Positions 24,835 to 34,334 of a DNA stretch of 64,000 nucleotides are shown here, in pieces. This stretch comes from Brasenia schreberi. Lineage: Eukaryota > Streptophyta > Magnoliopsida > Nymphaeales > Cabombaceae. Positions within the stretch are counted from its first letter, which is position 1; every line of letters begins with the position of its first letter. The notes below the pieces were generated by a model. That model saw nothing but the letters and a program-made list of their open reading frames with translations, was not told the origin of the DNA and did no database searches. The translations under genes were made by a program, and so were the position numbers. Where the stretch lies: positions 248,001-312,000 of the forward strand of contig JAYKKT010000047.1 in NCBI GenBank assembly GCA_036023115.1. Reading direction: 5' to 3'.

Positions 24835-27800
24835 TGTGAACGTATGAATCTTTTTACTTTATATATTTGAGATATGCAACAATTCTTTTAGATACTGTAT
24901 CAGCTTCTATAGAAACCATTGCAGTAGGTGTTTACAGTAAATTGTAGCGTAAATGTTTCGTCTCCTTGCATTACCCATATACACTTTCTAGTCTCCCATG
25001 CCTGCTTTTGTTCAATATGGGTAATTTTCTATTGATTGATGCATAATACAGCTAATTTGCTGGAATATCTAGATTTTGTAACCGAAGTAAGAAGGGAAAA
25101 TTTTGTGGTTAATATGAGCCAATTGAAGAAAAAACTTTGAAAAATTCACAAATGACGAATTTCAAGAATTTTTGGACATTATCATACATAATGTTGTTGC
25201 AAATTAGCAGGTATGTGGCAGTGGGAAATGAGCCCTTTCTGGCAACATACAATCGTTCATTTGATAATGTCACGTTCCCTGCTCTTAAGAACATCCAAAC
25301 AGCTTTGAGTGATGTTGGTCTTGCCGATAGAATCAAGGTCACCGTGCCCCTCAATGCTGATGTCTACGATGGTGCTGTTCCATCTGCCGGAAAATTTCGC
25401 TCTGATATGAAAGATGTCATGGTAATCTCAATAAACAAAACGTTCCTTTTTCATGCCATTGCACTTTGTTTTAGCGTCAGCTTCTGCTGAGCCGCTTCTA
25501 TCATTTTTGGCTTGACTCATATATCTAATATTGCATAATAGTCACCTAGAGCTATTGACTGTGTCTTTCTTGGTTATGACATTGACAAAAAGGGGTATAG
25601 GTGTTTTGATCCTATAGAAGACAAATTGTATGTGTCCAAGGATGTAAATTTTTTTGAGAATGATATTTATTATGAGTCCAAATCCTTCTTGAAACCATTG
25701 ACAAAAAGTATGTGTTTACTGCCGATGGAACAAAACTTCAAATAAAAAAATTATAGAAACAAATTGTATGTGTCCAAGGATGTAAATTTTTTTGAGAATG
25801 ATATTTATTATGAGTCCAAATCCCTAAAAAATTCGGAACCTTTTACTCCTCTAGATGTCTTTGAGGTAGAAGAAGATAATGATTGTGACTCAGTAGATCA
25901 TAAAGACATTCAAGAAAATCATATTGAAAACAATGAGATTTCACACACCACTGTTGATTCTCGGTCAATTGTCGAACCCTTCCCCTCACATTATACCAGA
26001 CGACCTAGAACCACCAATGAAGCCCACATGGAACCTGATATTACAAGCTTAGAACCCAGGGTTTCAAGACCTCCTCAGCGATTTGTGTTATATGAATCTT
26101 TTGAACCACAACAAAGAAATTTGATTGCCACCCTTCGTCAAGTTAAGGAACCTAGGTTCTATCATCAAGCTAAAGGTATTCCAGAATGGGAAGATGCTAT
26201 GAAAGATTAACTCCACGCCCTAAACAAGGCTCATACATGGATAGTTGCACCCTTGCCAAAAGATAAGAAAGTCATTGGATATCGATGCGTATATAAAATC
26301 AAAACTCACAACAACGGTCACACATGTTGTGATGAATTTCATAAATTTATTGAAACTAATGGTATTATTCACCAAAATCATGCACTAAAACACTTCAACA
26401 AAATGGTCTAGCGGAAGAAAAACATTGGAGATACAAGGCTAGACTAGTTGCTAAAGGTTATGCTCAAGAATATGAAATTGACTATGATGAAACCTTTGCC
26501 CAGTAGCTAGAATGACCACAATTAGAATTCTCATAACCATTAGTGCAATCAAGCAATGGAACATATATCAACTTGATGTCAAGAATGCTTTCTTGAATGG
26601 CTACTTGAATGAAGAAGTCTACGTGAGTCCTCCTCCTGGTGTCACTCTCCCTCCTGATCATGCACTTAAATTAAGAAAGGCTTTGTATGGTCTAAAACAA
26701 GTCCTGAAAGCTTGGTTTGACCGATTTGAAAAATTCATGCACTTACATAATTTTGTGACTTGTTATACTGATACTGCATTGTTTGTACGGAAAACAAAAT
26801 CTGGCATTGTTATCTTGCTCTTGTATGTGGATGACATGATCATCACAGGCAGTGATGAAGCAGGCATTGTTGAAGTTAAACTTAATCTCCATCACGAATT
26901 TGATATGAAAGACTTGGGCTTACTGAATTACTTCTTAGGAATTGAGATAACCCAAAATAATTGTGGATACTTTATGTCTTAAACAAAGTTTGCTAATGAT
27001 ATTGTTGAAAGATCTGGTATTACAGATACTAAGGTTGTTGACACACCCGAAGTTCTAGGCACCAAACTGCGTTCCACTGATGGTGAGAAATTAGAGGATC
27101 CCACCGCTTATCGACAGCTTATAGGTGTACTCACTTATCTCACCATTACTAGACCAGACATTTCTCATGCAGTACACATAACCAGTCAATTTCAATAGGC
27201 TCCTACTTCTGTTCATATGAGTGTTGTCTTGCGTATTATTCGATATATTAGAAACACTCCCCACAAGGGGGTCTTCTTAACTTCCTCTTCATCTTTTGAT
27301 TTATCTATATATACGGATGCTGATTGGGGTGGAGATGTCAACAATAGACACTCTACGACTGGTTTTTGTGTGTTTTTAGGTGAATCTCTTGTTAAGTATA
27401 AAAAGCAACAGAAGGTGTCTCTCTCATCCACTGAAGCCGAGTATCAAGCCATGACTATAGCTGCGATGGAGATTTCTTGGATCACAATCCTTCTAGCAGA
27501 CATGGGGTCCATATCAAACACCCGGCCATCATGTATTGTGACAACAAAAGCGCCATGTACATTGCCTCCAACAACACTTTTCATGAGAGGATAAAGCACA
27601 TCGAGATGGACTGCCACTTTGTTTGTGAAGAGTGCCTAAATAAGAAGATCTCACTCTGTTATGTCACATTTGATATGCAGCTTGCCGACTTCTTCACCAA
27701 ATCTCTTTCAGCTTCTCAATTTCAGTTTTTACTAGACAAACTTTCAGTGTATACCCCGTAAGTTTGAGGGGAGGTGTTAATATGTAATAGGGTACACGGG

Positions 27801-29592
27801 CCCTTAGGACCTGTGCCATACTGGACTAAGGGTCAGGGCCACTGGGGGTCCCTAACAGCTACTAGCCATTGGGAGCACCCCCAATGGCTAGTGCTAGCCG
27901 GCCAGCACTAGCTCACCATGTTACTTCTTTTTGCTCCTTGTCTTCTCTCTTGTAATGTCTATAAATAAGACACTCTATCTTGAATAAAATTATACAGTCT
28001 TACACTGCTTCTTGACTTGTTTTGTATGTGCTTCCGCTCTTGTTAATCATTCTTGAAGATACACATTCGTGAGTGAATGCCTCTTGTTAATCATTTTTGA
28101 AGATACACATTCGTGAGTGAATGTCATTTGACTCTTGGTGACTTGGTGATATTGATTCGTGCCGCATCAACCTTTGATCATCGACAATTATTTACAGTTT
28201 TATGGTTCTGAGTGTTGGGCAGTTAATCATCAACATGTACAAAAGATGTCTGTGACAGAAATGAAGATGTTGAGATTGGATGAGTGGTCATACAAGAAAA
28301 GACCGTATACATAATGAGGTTATTAGAAACAAATTAGGAGTGACACCAATAGAGGATAAAATGAGAGAACATTGTTTAAGATGGTTTAGACATATAGAAA
28401 GAAGAACCTCTAAGAAGGTTAGAAAAACTAAATTTGGAAAGTATTAAAAGAGGTAGAGGACGACCACAAAAGTGTTGGAAAGAAACAATAAGGAATGATC
28501 TAGCTTATTGGGAGTTAACTGCTGACATGGCACACGATAGGGATCTGTGGAAACAAAGAATCCATGTAGCCGACCCCGTCTAGTATGGGAAAAGGCTTAG
28601 TTGTTGTTGTTGTTGTTACTGTAACTTAGAAGTATATTTTTATTGGTGATTCTGCCTTCCTATACTATATACGGCTTTTGCATTTGATTGAAATCTCAGT
28701 GCAACAGGTGCAAATTGTTCAGCTCCTTAGCAGTACTGGAGCACCATTCACTGTCAACATCTACCCATTTATAAGCTTGTACCAAAATAATGACTTCCCA
28801 AAGAGTTATGCGTATTTCGATGGCACTGATACTCCAGTTAAAGATCCTACAAGTGGAACTGCATATACAAATGTGTTTGATGCCAATTTTGATACACTGG
28901 TTTGGGCTCTGAAGGACATTGGTTACCCCGATTTGCCTATAATTGTCGGAGAAGTAGGTTGGCCTACTGATGGAGATAAAAACGCAAATTTAGTCAATGC
29001 AAAAAAGTTTTATGATGGTCTACTTAAGAAGTTGGCCAACAAGGTTGGAACACCCCAGAGACCACGAGACCTTGAAGTCTATCTCTTTAGTCTGATTGAC
29101 GAGGATGGGAAGAGTATAGCACCAGGAAGCTTTGAGCGCCACTGGGGAGTTTTTGCTTATGATGGGACTCCAAAGTTCACGATGGACCTTGCTGGTGTTG
29201 ATCCAAGCAAATCACTGATCGGGGCAAAGAATGTGAAGTATCTGCCGCAGCAATGGTGTGTGATTAAACAAGATGCCAATCTCTCTGCAATCCCTAGCAA
29301 TATCAACTGGGCGTGTACATACTCTGACTGCACTGCGCTTGGCTACGGCTCATCATGTGGCAATTTGGATGTACAAGGAAATGCTTCTTTTGCATTTAAC
29401 ATGTATTACCAGGTCCAGTCTCAGGCGGATGGCAGCTGCGACTTTCAGGGTCTTGCTGAGGTGACTTCACAAAATGCCTCTAGAAATGGCTGCAATTTTA
29501 CGATTCAGATCATGTATTCCTCTGCATGGATGGCCATGCCATCATTGTTCATGGCCACTTTTGTGCTGCTGCTTCAAACAAATTTTTTCTAG
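10188..29592 (+). CDS. GPI-anchored GH17 glucan endo-1,3-beta-glucosidase with X8 domain
   Basis: Hydrolyses 1,3-beta-glucan (callose) at the cell wall/plasma membrane. Exons 10188-10519, 25211-25421 and 28708-29592 have GT-AG borders and fitting phases (2, 0) and give 475 aa. Signal peptide about 1-22, then VGVNWGT at the start of the mature GH17 domain. The acid/base Glu is about E118 in YVAVGNEP (exon 2) and the nucleophile about E263 in [11 protein letters not shown] (exon 3). The X8/CBM43 domain is about 364-450 with several Cys (QQWCVIK to NGCNFTI), followed by a hydrophobic C-terminal tail suiting a GPI signal. It most resembles the plant 'glucosidase 8' type. No frameshift or stop despite about 18 kb of intron, nearly all transposons. 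Confidence 0.93.
10977..11460 (+). repeat. 5' LTR of intron-1 Copia
   Basis: 484 bases aligning along their length with 16875-17349. Shared landmarks are the 'catgaaatgc' block, 'actttttaaaa', 'aaagcrttgatacac', a CT-rich stretch and the terminal GCACCATCA. A third, partial copy lies reversed at 51780-51984. Confidence 0.9.
11461..12652 (+). mobile_element. Leader of intron-1 Copia with internal tandem duplication
   Basis: Non-coding 1.19 kb between LTR and gag. It contains two imperfect copies of a block of about 130 bases (about 11640-11740 and 11772-11866), both carrying a purine tract then 'ctccctttctctctg'. The 12060-12300 stretch resembles the leaders at 4380-4700 and 33060-33300. Confidence 0.6.
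13871..14210 (+). repeat. 170-bp tandem duplication in Copia integrase
   Basis: Two direct copies offset by 170 bases (13871-14040, 14041-14207), differing at only a few positions. Each spans the integrase N-terminal zinc-binding stretch ([12 protein letters not shown]). The duplication is much less diverged than the two LTRs look, so it arose after insertion. Confidence 0.9.
14379..14448. repeat. (TA)n microsatellite inside integrase core
   Basis: About 70 bases of TA repeat directly after the codons for F-I-D-D-Y-S, translating as a Tyr-Ile run. It lies at the same integrase position as the TA tract at 2849 in the sister copy. Confidence 0.95.
16875..17349 (+). repeat. 3' LTR of intron-1 Copia
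   Basis: 475 bases starting TGTAAGTAATTGG after the purine tract and ending GCACCATCA. Pairs with 10977-11460. Confidence 0.9.
17350..17660 (+). other. Residual intron sequence between Copia and the LINE nest
   Basis: Unique-looking sequence, presumably original intron. Nothing recognised. Confidence 0.4.
17661..22902 (-). mobile_element. RTE LINE copy A, 5'-truncated, split by copy B
   Basis: Minus-strand RTE-clade LINE in two parts, 17678-19532 and 22810-22885. The first holds the 3' (GTT)n-type tail, the C-terminal domain ([23 protein letters not shown], 17807-18106) and RT (18491-18841 with [24 protein letters not shown]; 18905-19141 with [19 protein letters not shown]). The FxDD box reads FIDD near 18470. 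The 5' end stops at 22885. The flanking duplication is tagatgtatttttacat (17661-17677) and the same with one change (22886-22902). Confidence 0.93.
19533..22792 (+). mobile_element. RTE LINE copy B, near full length, nested in copy A
   Basis: A 3,260-bp RTE-clade LINE flanked by a perfect 17-bp duplication, aatgtaatttgtaacat (19516-19532 and 22793-22809), lying within copy A. The 5' UTR starts 'aactctacccatgtaagg'. The apurinic-like endonuclease has [13 protein letters not shown] and ETKW (19647-20129), then GGDLIGHIG and [14 protein letters not shown] (20183-20494). RT is about 21300-22110: [31 protein letters not shown], but FAND in place of F-A-D-D. The C-terminal domain is about 22340-22650. 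Ends 'aaaggcttagttgttgttgt'. Several frameshifts: dead, but the most complete copy here. Confidence 0.95.
22887..23940 (-). mobile_element. RTE LINE copy C, 5'-truncated
   Basis: Body 22903-23924, minus strand, flanked by agatctatttttacat at 22887-22902 and 23925-23940 (perfect 16 bp). Encodes the C-terminal half: RT from the [15 protein letters not shown] block (23708-23914; [12 protein letters not shown]) and the FEDD variant of the active site, then the LINE C-terminal domain (23255-23704, WAVNHQH). The tail is (GTT)n. Its left duplication is shared with copy A's right flank, so it entered the same target site. Confidence 0.93.
23941..25210 (+). other. Rest of GH17 intron 1
   Basis: Probably original intron. 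Contains a cluster of short palindromes at about 24130-24215 and a long TA/CA/GA microsatellite at about 24647-24833. It ends with the acceptor 'attagcag' before exon 2. Confidence 0.5.
24647..24833. repeat. Compound (TA)n(CATATA)n(TA)n(GA)n microsatellite
   Basis: About 185 bases of nested dinucleotide and hexanucleotide repeats; the open frames through it (Tyr/Ile, Met/Tyr, His/Ile runs) are artefacts. Confidence 0.95.
25558..27761 (+). pseudogene. Copia integrase tail, RT and RNase H (intron 2)
   Basis: The connector (25764-26210) has YTRRPRTT and a long acidic stretch. [16 protein letters not shown] (26433 on), then 26512-26982 open with [29 protein letters not shown] and intact YVDD (about 26824-26835). 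RNase [26 protein letters not shown] (27217-27594), then a +1 shift into [26 protein letters not shown] and ADFFTKSL (27477-27761). Defects: stop at 26208-26210, a foreign integrase piece at 26321-26425, stop at 26980, frameshift near 27530. A 64-base block at 25619-25684 is repeated at 25753-25818. Confidence 0.88.
27775..28169 (+). repeat. 3' LTR of the intron-2 Copia, with hairpins
   Basis: Starts TGTTAATATG after a 'gtttgaggggaggtgtt' tract and ends near GCATCA. It has a TATA box (TCTATAAATA, about 27958-27967) and an AATAAA-type signal just after. Two adjacent inverted repeats lie at 27862-27890 and 27887-27910, upstream of the TATA box. A 45-base direct duplication (about 28035-28080 and 28081-28125) follows the promoter. 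Confidence 0.8.
28196..28615 (+). mobile_element. RTE LINE 3' fragment in GH17 intron 2
   Basis: About 420 bases of the RTE C-terminal domain and tail ('tatggttctgagtgttggg' to 'aggcttagttgttgtt'), ending about 90 bases before exon 3. No target duplication was recognised. It adjoins the Copia LTR after about 26 bases. Confidence 0.9.
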
Positions 29593-29593
29593 C

Positions 29594-29766
29594 ATGACAT
29601 GCAGATACTGAACTCTGCCCATGTAAGGGTTGAGTTAGGCTTCGACAGCCAACATAAAACTTTGTCGGACTTATGATGGATTCTACAAAAAATAAAAAAT
29701 CCATGTAGCAAACCCCATCTAGTATGAGAAAGGCTTAGTTGTAGTCGTAGATGACATGCATATACT
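29594..29766 (+). mobile_element. Internally deleted 141-bp RTE derivative in the GH17 3' UTR
   Basis: Body 29610-29750: the RTE 5' end ('gaactctgcccatgtaagg', 'cgacagccaacataaaac') fused to its 3' end ('ccatgtagc', 'aaaggcttagttgt'), with all coding sequence missing. Flanked by atgacatgca-K-atact (29594-29609 and 29751-29766, one mismatch in 16). It starts 17 bases after the stop codon at 29592, so it probably lies in the mature 3' UTR. Confidence 0.88.
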
Positions 29767-31762
29767 TGCATCACCCTGGTATTTGTTAGTTTGTTGGAGT
29801 CTTCCACTTTCTTTTTGTTTCTCTTCGTCGAGTGCAGTGTGTTTTGGGGGAGTTTTAAAAAAAAAATCTTGTAGTAACTGTTGGAATTGTATCTGATTGT
29901 GATTGTAATTTAGTCTTTTTTGTGTTTGTATAATGCAGAGTTTATACCCTTTGGTTTGTTTTAACTTGTTCTTAATGTTGATGAATTTGAGAGATTTTCA
30001 TTTTTAAGAATAACCAAGGCATAATGGTTACTCCTTGACAAGCTGTTGCATCTGCTTATTAATTCAAATTCGAGACATGATTCTCTGAGCATTTTGTGTT
30101 TCTGATCAAGTGAGAGAGTAGTTGAGTTCTTGAATAAATGTGTTAGGATGCCACTCTCAATGATATCTGTCCACTCTGAAGCTATTCCACCTGCCTTAAA
30201 AGCTTCCAAAATCGGCTACTGACTGCGTGTCATCTGAACCATGGGAAAAGAAAGCAGTTCACTTCTTTTCTTGCGGAAGGTCACATTCATTATCCCAGAA
30301 GAAAGCATTAATTGGATCCACGTAATAATATGATGCCTAGAATAAAATGTCACGTAACTTGGTTCCATTTTACTCATCATAAGCTGTCTAATGAGCCTTT
30401 ATGAGTTGGCTCGGTGATTCTGATTTCATTTCCTTTTTCACTCAAACAACATAGAGCCACACCTTTCATCCTCCACAACTCTCTCCCATTGTTGCCGCCA
30501 CTATGCCAATGATGCAACTCTCTGCCAACATGAGATGAGCGAAACCACCTTGATAGGCCATGTTTTCTATAAGCATGCAATGTAAAAACAACTCGAACCT
30601 TGATAGGCTATGTTTTCTATAAGCATGCATGCAATGTATACACACACACATATATATATATATATACACACACACAAATTTTCACACATTAAGGAATATT
30701 AAAATGTACCTTCAAAAAACATAAAAACAACTCGAACGTTCCTCCCTATAGGGAATCCCAAAATGACCTCTCACAGAGCTCATAATTTGACCGTTGAAGT
30801 CCGACTTCGCAAGATGAGAGCTCAAAATCATTCAGCCAGAAACAATTATAGATAATTATCATCTCGCAGCATGTTGAATAAGTGTCTCAACACTCTAATC
30901 TGTGTCAAATAGATTCTGAGTCACTCTGAAATTATCGAAAAAATCAAGACGAATAACTGAAACCAGAGTATAATTTGCATTCTGATGTGGATGTTTGATC
31001 GTCTATAAAAGGGGGCGGTCTTGGCATGGTGGGAACATCCCATTGTCAAGACTCACATTCCTGCCTTCGGTGTTTTCATCATCAATGCAGTAAGTTTATT
31101 CTGATTAAGCATAAATAATGTTGGTGGAAGCTTGGCCACCTTGTTTCCTCTTTGCATGCAAGCTTTAGTCTCATCTAGGGAGTTTCAAGCTTGGTCACCT
31201 TGTTGGTGGTAGCATCATGCAAGCTTTAGTATTCGACACCGGACATCTAGTCATTGTAAGGGACACCTTTAGGTGGTGTCCGCTAAGACCGCAACTTTGG
31301 TCACCCTTAGTTCATTATATGAGTCATTGTAGTCCATCGTATATCAGTAATATGAAATCCATTAAATTTCTATTAAGTCGTTCTACTAAATATTTTGGGG
31401 GAATGATTTAAGCTTTTGTTTCGTTACAAGTTATGTAGTTATTGAAAATGCACCTTTTTTGTAATAGGATCTCTGATTAAGTATGTTTTGACAGGCATAC
31501 CGAATGACCTGGAAACCACATAGGTTTGATTTTTGTGGACCATACAATTACTATATTATCTCTATGGCTATGAGCCTTTGTAAGGTTCATGTCTTATTTT
31601 ATGTACATTTTTTGAATGAATATTTGGTTACAGCAATATTGCATACTTGTTTTCTCCTTCCTTTCTTCCCTCTCTCTCTAGGAACCATAGAGACCCAGAG
31701 GAAGGCCCATGGGGGAGGGAGTGTTGAGTGATTCCTGGGTGGCCCAACTGGATAACCGACAG
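29767..31762. other. GH17 downstream flank and intergenic
   Basis: 3' flank of the glucanase followed by unassigned sequence. A direct repeat of about 53 bases ('gataggc.atgttttctat', about 30551-30640) leads into CA/TA repeats at 30639-30675. A TATA-like TCTATAAAAGGGGG lies at 31001-31014, suggesting an LTR or gene promoter whose transcript I could not identify. Imperfect repeats around 'gcaagctttagt' lie at 31156-31230. Confidence 0.4.
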
Positions 31763-31780
31763 AAAACCTACGATCATTAA

Positions 31781-32107
31781 AGCTATTTATCAAAGGAAGG
31801 AAAGAAATCGATCTACAAAATTCCCCATGACCTCATTGAAATTTTGCGCAACGACAGCAAAATATATACTCAGATTGTGTCCTTCGGGACCTATCACCAT
31901 GGGAAGCCCCACCTGCAACCAATGAAACGCCACAAGGAGAGAGCTCTCTATAGAATCCTCGCGAGGAAGAATCTTACAGTAGATCTTTTCGTGGAGTCTC
32001 TGAAGAAAGTACAACTCATGGACAACTACGATGACCTCAACCTGGAGAACGATTTACTGTCGGACTTTCTTGGAGATGATGCTTCTCGATGGGTGTTTCA
32101 TTCTTGA
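31781..32107 (+). pseudogene. DUF247 protein fragment
   Basis: The frame opening at 31781 reads IYKIPHDL, then KIYTQIVSFGTYHHGKPHLQ and KRHKERALYRIL. This matches the N-terminal block of plant DUF247 membrane proteins (family pattern I-Y-x-V-P, Y-x-P-Q-x-V-S-I-G-P-x-H-H-G-K-x-x-L, M-x-x-H-K). About 105 residues remain of a family usually 400-500 long; the rest of the domain and the C-terminal membrane helix are absent. It precedes a Copia-like LTR. Confidence 0.7.
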
Positions 32108-32213
32108 GATCCTACGCTCTCACCCTCGAGATTGTGTTGGTGCCGACCCTATCTTTTGTTAAGACGAGATATTAGCCATTTTCGGCAGTTTCACCCAAGG
32201 ATCTGGTGGAGAT

Positions 32214-32492
32214 TGTTACTGATATGTTCTCGTGGAGTCAGACATTGTTCTATAAATACATAGCAGCGCACTGAAACTTATATCAGATTCAGATTCAAAG
32301 AAACCAAAGAAGAAAAGAAAAACCACCCTAGAATCAAAACCGGTTGTGAGAAATCGGGAAAACACTAGTACACACACTTTCTCTGTTGTGGAAATATCCG
32401 CTACGAGCTAAAGGAAAACGTCAAAGGATCAAAGCATAAGGTTGGGTTAGTGTTGTTCTTCAGTGCAGAAGGCTCAGTAGTAGTCGTCTTCA
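32214..32492 (+). repeat. Possible Copia LTR
   Basis: Starts TGTTACTGATATG after 'ggatctggtggagat', which looks like a Copia purine tract. Has a TATA box (TCTATAAATA, about 32249-32258), ends near CA at 32491-32492, and is followed by TGGTATCG at 32497, close to the Copia primer-binding site. No second LTR was found. The distance to gag (1.2 kb) equals that in the two sister copies. Confidence 0.4.
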
Positions 32493-34232
32493 TAATTGGT
32501 ATCGTTCTATAAAAAAGAAAGAGGTACTGATCAATTTTTTCTATTTATTAAAAAAACAATAAAAAGAAAGAGAGAAGAAAAAGACACCATGTCGACAAAA
32601 AGAGGCCAAAGCAAGGAACCTGAGCCCAAAGGCCAGAAGACCATAGTAGAAGGTCGATCAGGTTCTGCCAAAGGCCAGACGACCATAGCAGAAAGTTGGC
32701 CAGGTTCTGTTGTAGTTTTGGATAACTGCCAAAGGATAGAAAATCGAATCAAAAGGCAGAAACATAAGGCCAGAAAAGGAGGTGAAGAAGGAGGTCAATG
32801 ACGTTGTCATCGTCCGGAAATAGTAGTCGGAGGGAGCAAAACAATCGGGCAGTAGTTGGTCGAATGCAGAAGGACAGAGCCAAGGCCAATGGCCGGTGAT
32901 TGTCGTTTAAACACAGAGGACATAGGTAGGCACCTCCCTCCCTCTCTCTTGTGTCCCTCTCTTTCTCTTCCTTTTTATACCTCTCGGAAACCGCCAAGCA
33001 GTTTCAGAAAACTATAGGCAGAAAACTAATTGTTTTTTGAAACTGCTTCAGATAGTGGATTGAAAAGTTTGTTATGCCCCTAGCCGGTTTTAAATATTAT
33101 GAATTATTACAAGGTAAAATTACCAAAATATCCAGATATTTTGAGTAAAACGTTAGTTTTACCCTCATACGAGTGAAATGTCAATTTTGCCCTCTAGTTG
33201 TTCATAAAAATTACGAAATACCAAGAGGTTGAATCACTTTCTACTCTTACTCGATAAATGGTTCACAGTTCTACCACTGTGTTAACCCTTGTCTTTTTGA
33301 AAATTTATAACTTTTGATTGAATGGCAAAATTACAAGTTTACTCTTGATTAGTTACAAATTTTATAAGAAAACTAGTTACCAAGTTTAATTTTCTGCTCC
33401 TTGACCTTTTGGAAAATTATAAAACCAGATAGACATATAAAATTACAGATTTATCGCTATAGTTTGAGAAAATTATTGGTTAAAGGAATTTTTGGAAAGA
33501 AAATACAAATTTATTCCCTACTTGATTCTATAAATAACATAATTAAGTTATGAAAACTCAATAATGGTACTTAAAATATATATAAAACTATTGGTTTTAA
33601 GTACCATGAGTTATTTTCAATTTAGTAGTTGGATATTATGCATTCTTTCAGTTAAATATTTGTTATTTGTTGTTTGTTACTTGTTAAAAGTTGACTCTTA
33701 CACTAGAAGATGTAGATTATATATTAAAGGAAATTGTGTGTCCTCCACTCCCTGATGCAACTGAGAAATAAAAGAAAATATATAAAACATTCCTAAGAAA
33801 TGACATGATAACAAGAACTATCATGTTAACATACATAGAAGATGATTTGATTAAGGTCTTTTAAGAATATGAGACCGCAAAAGAGTTGTTTGGTTCAATA
33901 ATAGCCAAGTACGACACTACGACTAAACTATATGTTCAATTGTTGTTACAAAAGTATAACTCCTATAAGATCAAAGAAGGAGACAATGCAGTGGAACATG
34001 TGAACCATATACTAGTAATGACAAGAGATTTGGTTGTACCCAAATCAATCATCTTAGAACCAATACAGATATCCACAATACTTAACAGTCTTCCCCTATC
34101 ATGAAACATGATCACTACTGTTCTTAGACTAGGGCTTGAAACAAGTCTTTAAGATATGCCCCTTAAACTAGCAATTGAAAAGAACACATGAACAAAAATA
34201 GAAAGGAAAAATTGCTAGTAGTTAAAGATGAG
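32493..34232 (+). pseudogene. Copia leader and gag fragment
   Basis: A leader of about 1.2 kb with the same phrases as at 11461-12652. Degenerate gag follows at about 33690-34232: [27 protein letters not shown] matches gag of the intron-1 element (33886-34104 open). The gag N-terminus is missing and everything after gag (protease, integrase, RT) is absent. The frames at 32496-32801 are leader sequence, not a gene. Confidence 0.75.
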
Positions 34233-34239
34233 ATATGAT

Positions 34240-34334
34240 CCAATAAGTAATCAATTTGTGTTTGTCATAAGCCACTCTTATAAGTAATTAAATGTTCATC
34301 TCATTTTTTGAAGATTGTAAAAAAAAAAAAAATA
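34240..34334 (-). mobile_element. RTE LINE internal fragment
   Basis: About 75 bases (34247-34318) match the reverse complement of copy B at about 20470-20545, the end of the endonuclease region ('cataagccactcttataag'). An A-run (34319-34334) borders it. An internal LINE piece without a tail points to deletion or rearrangement rather than simple insertion. Confidence 0.75.

Larger units (their letters stand above)
25540..28169 (+). mobile_element. 5'-truncated Copia element in GH17 intron 2
   Basis: Begins inside the integrase C-terminal part ([13 protein letters not shown], about 25558-25620) with no 5' LTR, gag, protease or integrase core ahead of it. RT, RNase H, a purine tract (27764-27774) and a 3' LTR (27775-28169) follow. 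It lies in the host gene's orientation between exons 2 and 3. It belongs to a different Copia lineage from the intron-1 element, and its RT frame is much better preserved, suggesting a younger insertion. Confidence 0.9.

Noticed and set aside
31711..31735. G-rich tract followed by TGTTGAG, resembling a purine tract plus LTR start
   Set aside because: The following sequence is the DUF247 fragment and no LTR partner was found; the candidate at 32214 fits better.
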